Shown piece after piece: positions 62,069 to 64,000 of a stretch of DNA of 64,000 nucleotides. The stretch is from contig JAPOYS010000146.1 of the NCBI GenBank assembly GCA_026706455.1, forward strand, positions 1 through 64,000, in the 5' to 3' direction. This DNA is from Chloroflexota bacterium (GTDB lineage Bacteria > Chloroflexota > Anaerolineae > Aggregatilineales > Phototrophicaceae). Below the pieces are notes generated by a model. The model had not been told where the DNA came from and did no database searches. It worked only from the letters and a program-made list of their open reading frames with translations. Position numbers and translations under genes: made by a program. How positions within the stretch are numbered: the first letter of the stretch is position 1; each line of letters begins with the position of its first letter.

Positions 62069-64000
62069 TTGGCGACGAACTCCATATTGGATTTCCACAG
62101 CATTGATAACGCGGAAGCGCAGGCTGATGGAGTATTTGAGCTTCCGCTTCTGCCGCTGGAGGGCCAGGTTCTATTTCCCCGCGTTTTGAGCCTGATCCCG
62201 CTGCGGGCTGAATCCCAGATCAAGGCGGTGATGTCCGCGCGCGATCAAGGGCGCACGCTCATCGTCTGCAAACTGCGGGCTGAACAAACGGGCGAGAAAC
62301 TTTTGGACCGGATTCATGCGGTGGGCACTGAGGCCGCGCCCGGCAAAACTACAGAATTGGCCGATGACACGCTGCAAGTGCTGGCGCAAGGCCGACGGCG
62401 CGTTCGAATTCTGGCTGTCCGCCAAGCGGGCGCTTATCCAATAGCCAAAGCCTGCGCCTTCGTTGACGCGGCGGCCGAGCCACAAGTATTGGAGTCTCTG
62501 GCTGCGGCGCTCAAGGACTTGTTCAAACATAGCGGTCAATTCAACGAAGCGATGCCCGAGAGCATAATCAAGCATATTCTGTCGCTGGATGATTCTGGGC
62601 TGCTCTGCGACTCGCTGGCTTCGGTGCTGCCGCTTTCGCCGGAAGATTCGCAGCAGCTGCTGGAACTCGAAAACACAGAAATGCGGCTCGAACGGCTCGC
62701 GGCTCTGCTCACGGCTGATCTGCATGACAACGAGATCCACGATGAAGTGCACTCGCGCTTGCAGGACGAAATCGCCGCCAATCAGCGCGAAATGTATCTG
62801 CGTGAACAACTGCGCATTATCCAGCAGGAGTTGGGAGACGGCGATGTCTTCCAGCAGGAGATGCACGAACTGTCGGAGCGGATTAAGACGGCGAAACTGC
62901 CGGCCGAAATCCATGAAAAGGCGATGAAGGAATTGTCGCGCTTGAGCGTCATTCCGCCTATGTCTCCCGAATCTGGCGTGATTCACACCTACCTTGACCG
63001 GCTCCTGACCCTGCCCTGGAATGCCGTAAGCGAAGAGAATCTCGAATTGAAGAACGCCGAAGAAATACTTGAACGCGCGCACTACGGCTTGGCCAAGGTC
63101 AAGGCGCGAATCTTGGAACATATCGCCGTGCGCAAACTGGCGAAGGATAAGATGAAAAGCCCAATCCTGTGCTTCGTAGGCCCGCCCGGCGTTGGCAAGA
63201 CATCGCTGGGGAAGAGCATCGCTGAGGCGCTCGGCTGCAAGTTTCTGCGCATCAGCCTGGGCGGCATGCGCGACGAGGCCGAAATCCGCGGGCACCGGCG
63301 CACCTATATCGGCTCCATGCCCGGGCGCATTCTGCAGCAGATGGAACGCGCCGAGACGGTGAATCCTGTTTTCATGCTCGATGAAATTGACAAAATGAGC
63401 TCGGACTTCCGGGGGGATCCAGCATCGGCGCTGCTGGAAGCGCTTGACCCCGAACAAAATGTGAACTTTGTCGATCATTATCTTGAGGCGCCTTACGATC
63501 TATCCAAGGTTACTTTCATCACGACGGCGAATGATTTGCACTCGATTCCGGAAGCGCTGGAAGATCGGCTGGAAGTTATCGAATTCAAGGGCTATTCCGA
63601 AGAAGAGAAGATTCAAATCGCGCGTCAGTTCTTGATCCCAAAACAGCTCGAAGCGAATGGCATCGACGATGCCGGCATCCGTTTTTCCACGGCGGCGCTG
63701 CAGCACATAATCAGGCACTACACCTATGAAAGCGGCGTCCGCAATCTCGAGCGTGAAGTCGCCCGCATGTGTCGGCGCATCGCGCGGCAAGTCGCTTCGG
63801 ACCGCGGCTATCCCCGCCGCATCACGCCATCAACGATTGAAAAACACCTTGGCCCCCCACAGATGCTCGACTCCAAGGTCAATCGCAGCGCTGCGATTGG
63901 TGTTGTCAGCGGTTTGGTCTGGACACCCAACGGCGGTGAAATACAGACGGTCGAGGTCTCGCTCGTGCTGGGCAAAGGAAACCTGATGCTGACGGGTCAA
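62069..64000 (+). CDS. lon: ATP-dependent protease Lon (3' end outside window)
   Basis: The first 644 residues of a Lon protease, cut by the right edge. The N-terminal substrate-binding domain begins [20 protein letters not shown]; a long helical middle follows. The AAA+ module has Walker [14 protein letters not shown], Walker [12 protein letters not shown] and a sensor region [19 protein letters not shown]. The visible part stops early in the protease domain ([21 protein letters not shown]), so the Ser-Lys dyad is not seen. There is no ATG: TTG at 62069, with GGAAGAG 11 bases upstream, or TTG at 62087 are the candidates. It degrades misfolded and regulatory proteins in the cytoplasm. Confidence 0.93.
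   Translation, partial: MATNSILDFHSIDNAEAQADGVFELPLLPLEGQVLFPRVLSLIPLRAESQIKAVMSARDQGRTLIVCKLRAEQTGEKLLDRIHAVGTEAAPGKTTELADDTLQVLAQGRRRVRILAVRQAGAYPIAKACAFVDAAAEPQVLESLAAALKDLFKHSGQFNEAMPESIIKHILSLDDSGLLCDSLASVLPLSPEDSQQLLELENTEMRLERLAALLTADLHDNEIHDEVHSRLQDEIAANQREMYLREQLRIIQQELGDGDVFQQEMHELSERIKTAKLPAEIHEKAMKELSRLSVIPPMSPESGVIHTYLDRLLTLPWNAVSEENLELKNAEEILERAHYGLAKVKARILEHIAVRKLAKDKMKSPILCFVGPPGVGKTSLGKSIAEALGCKFLRISLGGMRDEAEIRGHRRTYIGSMPGRILQQMERAETVNPVFMLDEIDKMSSDFRGDPASALLEALDPEQNVNFVDHYLEAPYDLSKVTFITTANDLHSIPEALEDRLEVIEFKGYSEEEKIQIARQFLIPKQLEANGIDDAGIRFSTAALQHIIRHYTYESGVRNLEREVARMCRRIARQVASDRGYPRRITPSTIEKHLGPPQMLDSKVNRSAAIGVVSGLVWTPNGGEIQTVEVSLVLGKGNLMLTGQ

Noticed and set aside
62171..63478. 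A 435-codon minus-strand frame opposite lon
   Set aside because: The plus strand encodes a textbook Lon with all AAA+ motifs; the long antisense frame reflects codon bias.
1..64000. Search for tRNA or rRNA genes, CRISPR arrays, prophage or integrase genes
   Set aside because: None could be recognised by eye; intergenic gaps are short, and no regular spaced repeats or tRNA-like cloverleaf were seen.

Overview
The window is about 64 kb of dense, GC-rich bacterial chromosome with no rRNA, tRNA, CRISPR array or prophage that I can recognise. The gene content best fits a Chloroflexota (Anaerolineae-like) bacterium. The main reason is a LysW carrier-protein lysine pathway set among ordinary bacterial housekeeping genes; a Deinococcota-like or other deep lineage with the same pathway cannot be excluded from this sequence alone. 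Promoters that can be read have the normal sigma-70 form, the best being a perfect TTGACA/TATAAT pair in front of rpmF. Many operons use 4-base stop/start overlaps (ATGA or GTGA).

Layout. 1-9.5 kb: the end of a radical SAM gene, an alpha/beta hydrolase, a membrane-anchored MurF-like ligase with Ddl, a membrane glycosyltransferase, a pseudouridine synthase, PlsC and a small-molecule phosphotransferase. 9.6-15.4 kb: a five-gene operon (MFS transporter, NagZ, serine hydrolase, BadF-type sugar kinase, MurQ) that looks like a peptidoglycan recycling route without a PTS. 15.4-18.5 kb: enoyl-CoA hydratase, FabD, ribosomal protein L32 with its own promoter and terminator, and a fructosamine-kinase-like protein.

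18.5-28.4 kb is the lysine cluster: lysW, lysX, lysY, lysZ, lysJ, lysK, homocitrate synthase, an MFS transporter on the other strand, then both homoaconitase subunits. It is preceded by the most interesting signal in the window. A 19-residue leader peptide carries the tandem lysine codons KKVKK, and a rho-independent terminator and a mutually exclusive antiterminator follow it: a candidate ribosome-mediated lysine attenuator. Just upstream lies a 112-bp MITE-like element with inverted ends and a possible 7-bp target duplication.

28.5-43 kb: a YifB/ComM-type ATPase, a dipeptide-type ABC transporter operon joined to hydantoinase/oxoprolinase subunits A and B, glutamate formimidoyltransferase, and PEP carboxylase. 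A VOC-family gene after ppc carries a visible one-base frameshift. 43.5-52 kb: an M1 peptidase lipoprotein, a UbiA-type prenyltransferase, a CCA-adding-type nucleotidyltransferase, a CcdA-TlpA fusion with extra domains followed by a second TlpA, and a DUF2085 membrane protein. 51.6-58.7 kb: a PspA-like coiled-coil protein, a HEAT-like protein, a large membrane protein, a zinc-ribbon coiled-coil protein, the pgeF-yggS-yggT group, ComF and long-form HPF. 58.7-64 kb: two glycosyltransferases with an exported repeat protein, and the first two thirds of lon, cut by the window edge.
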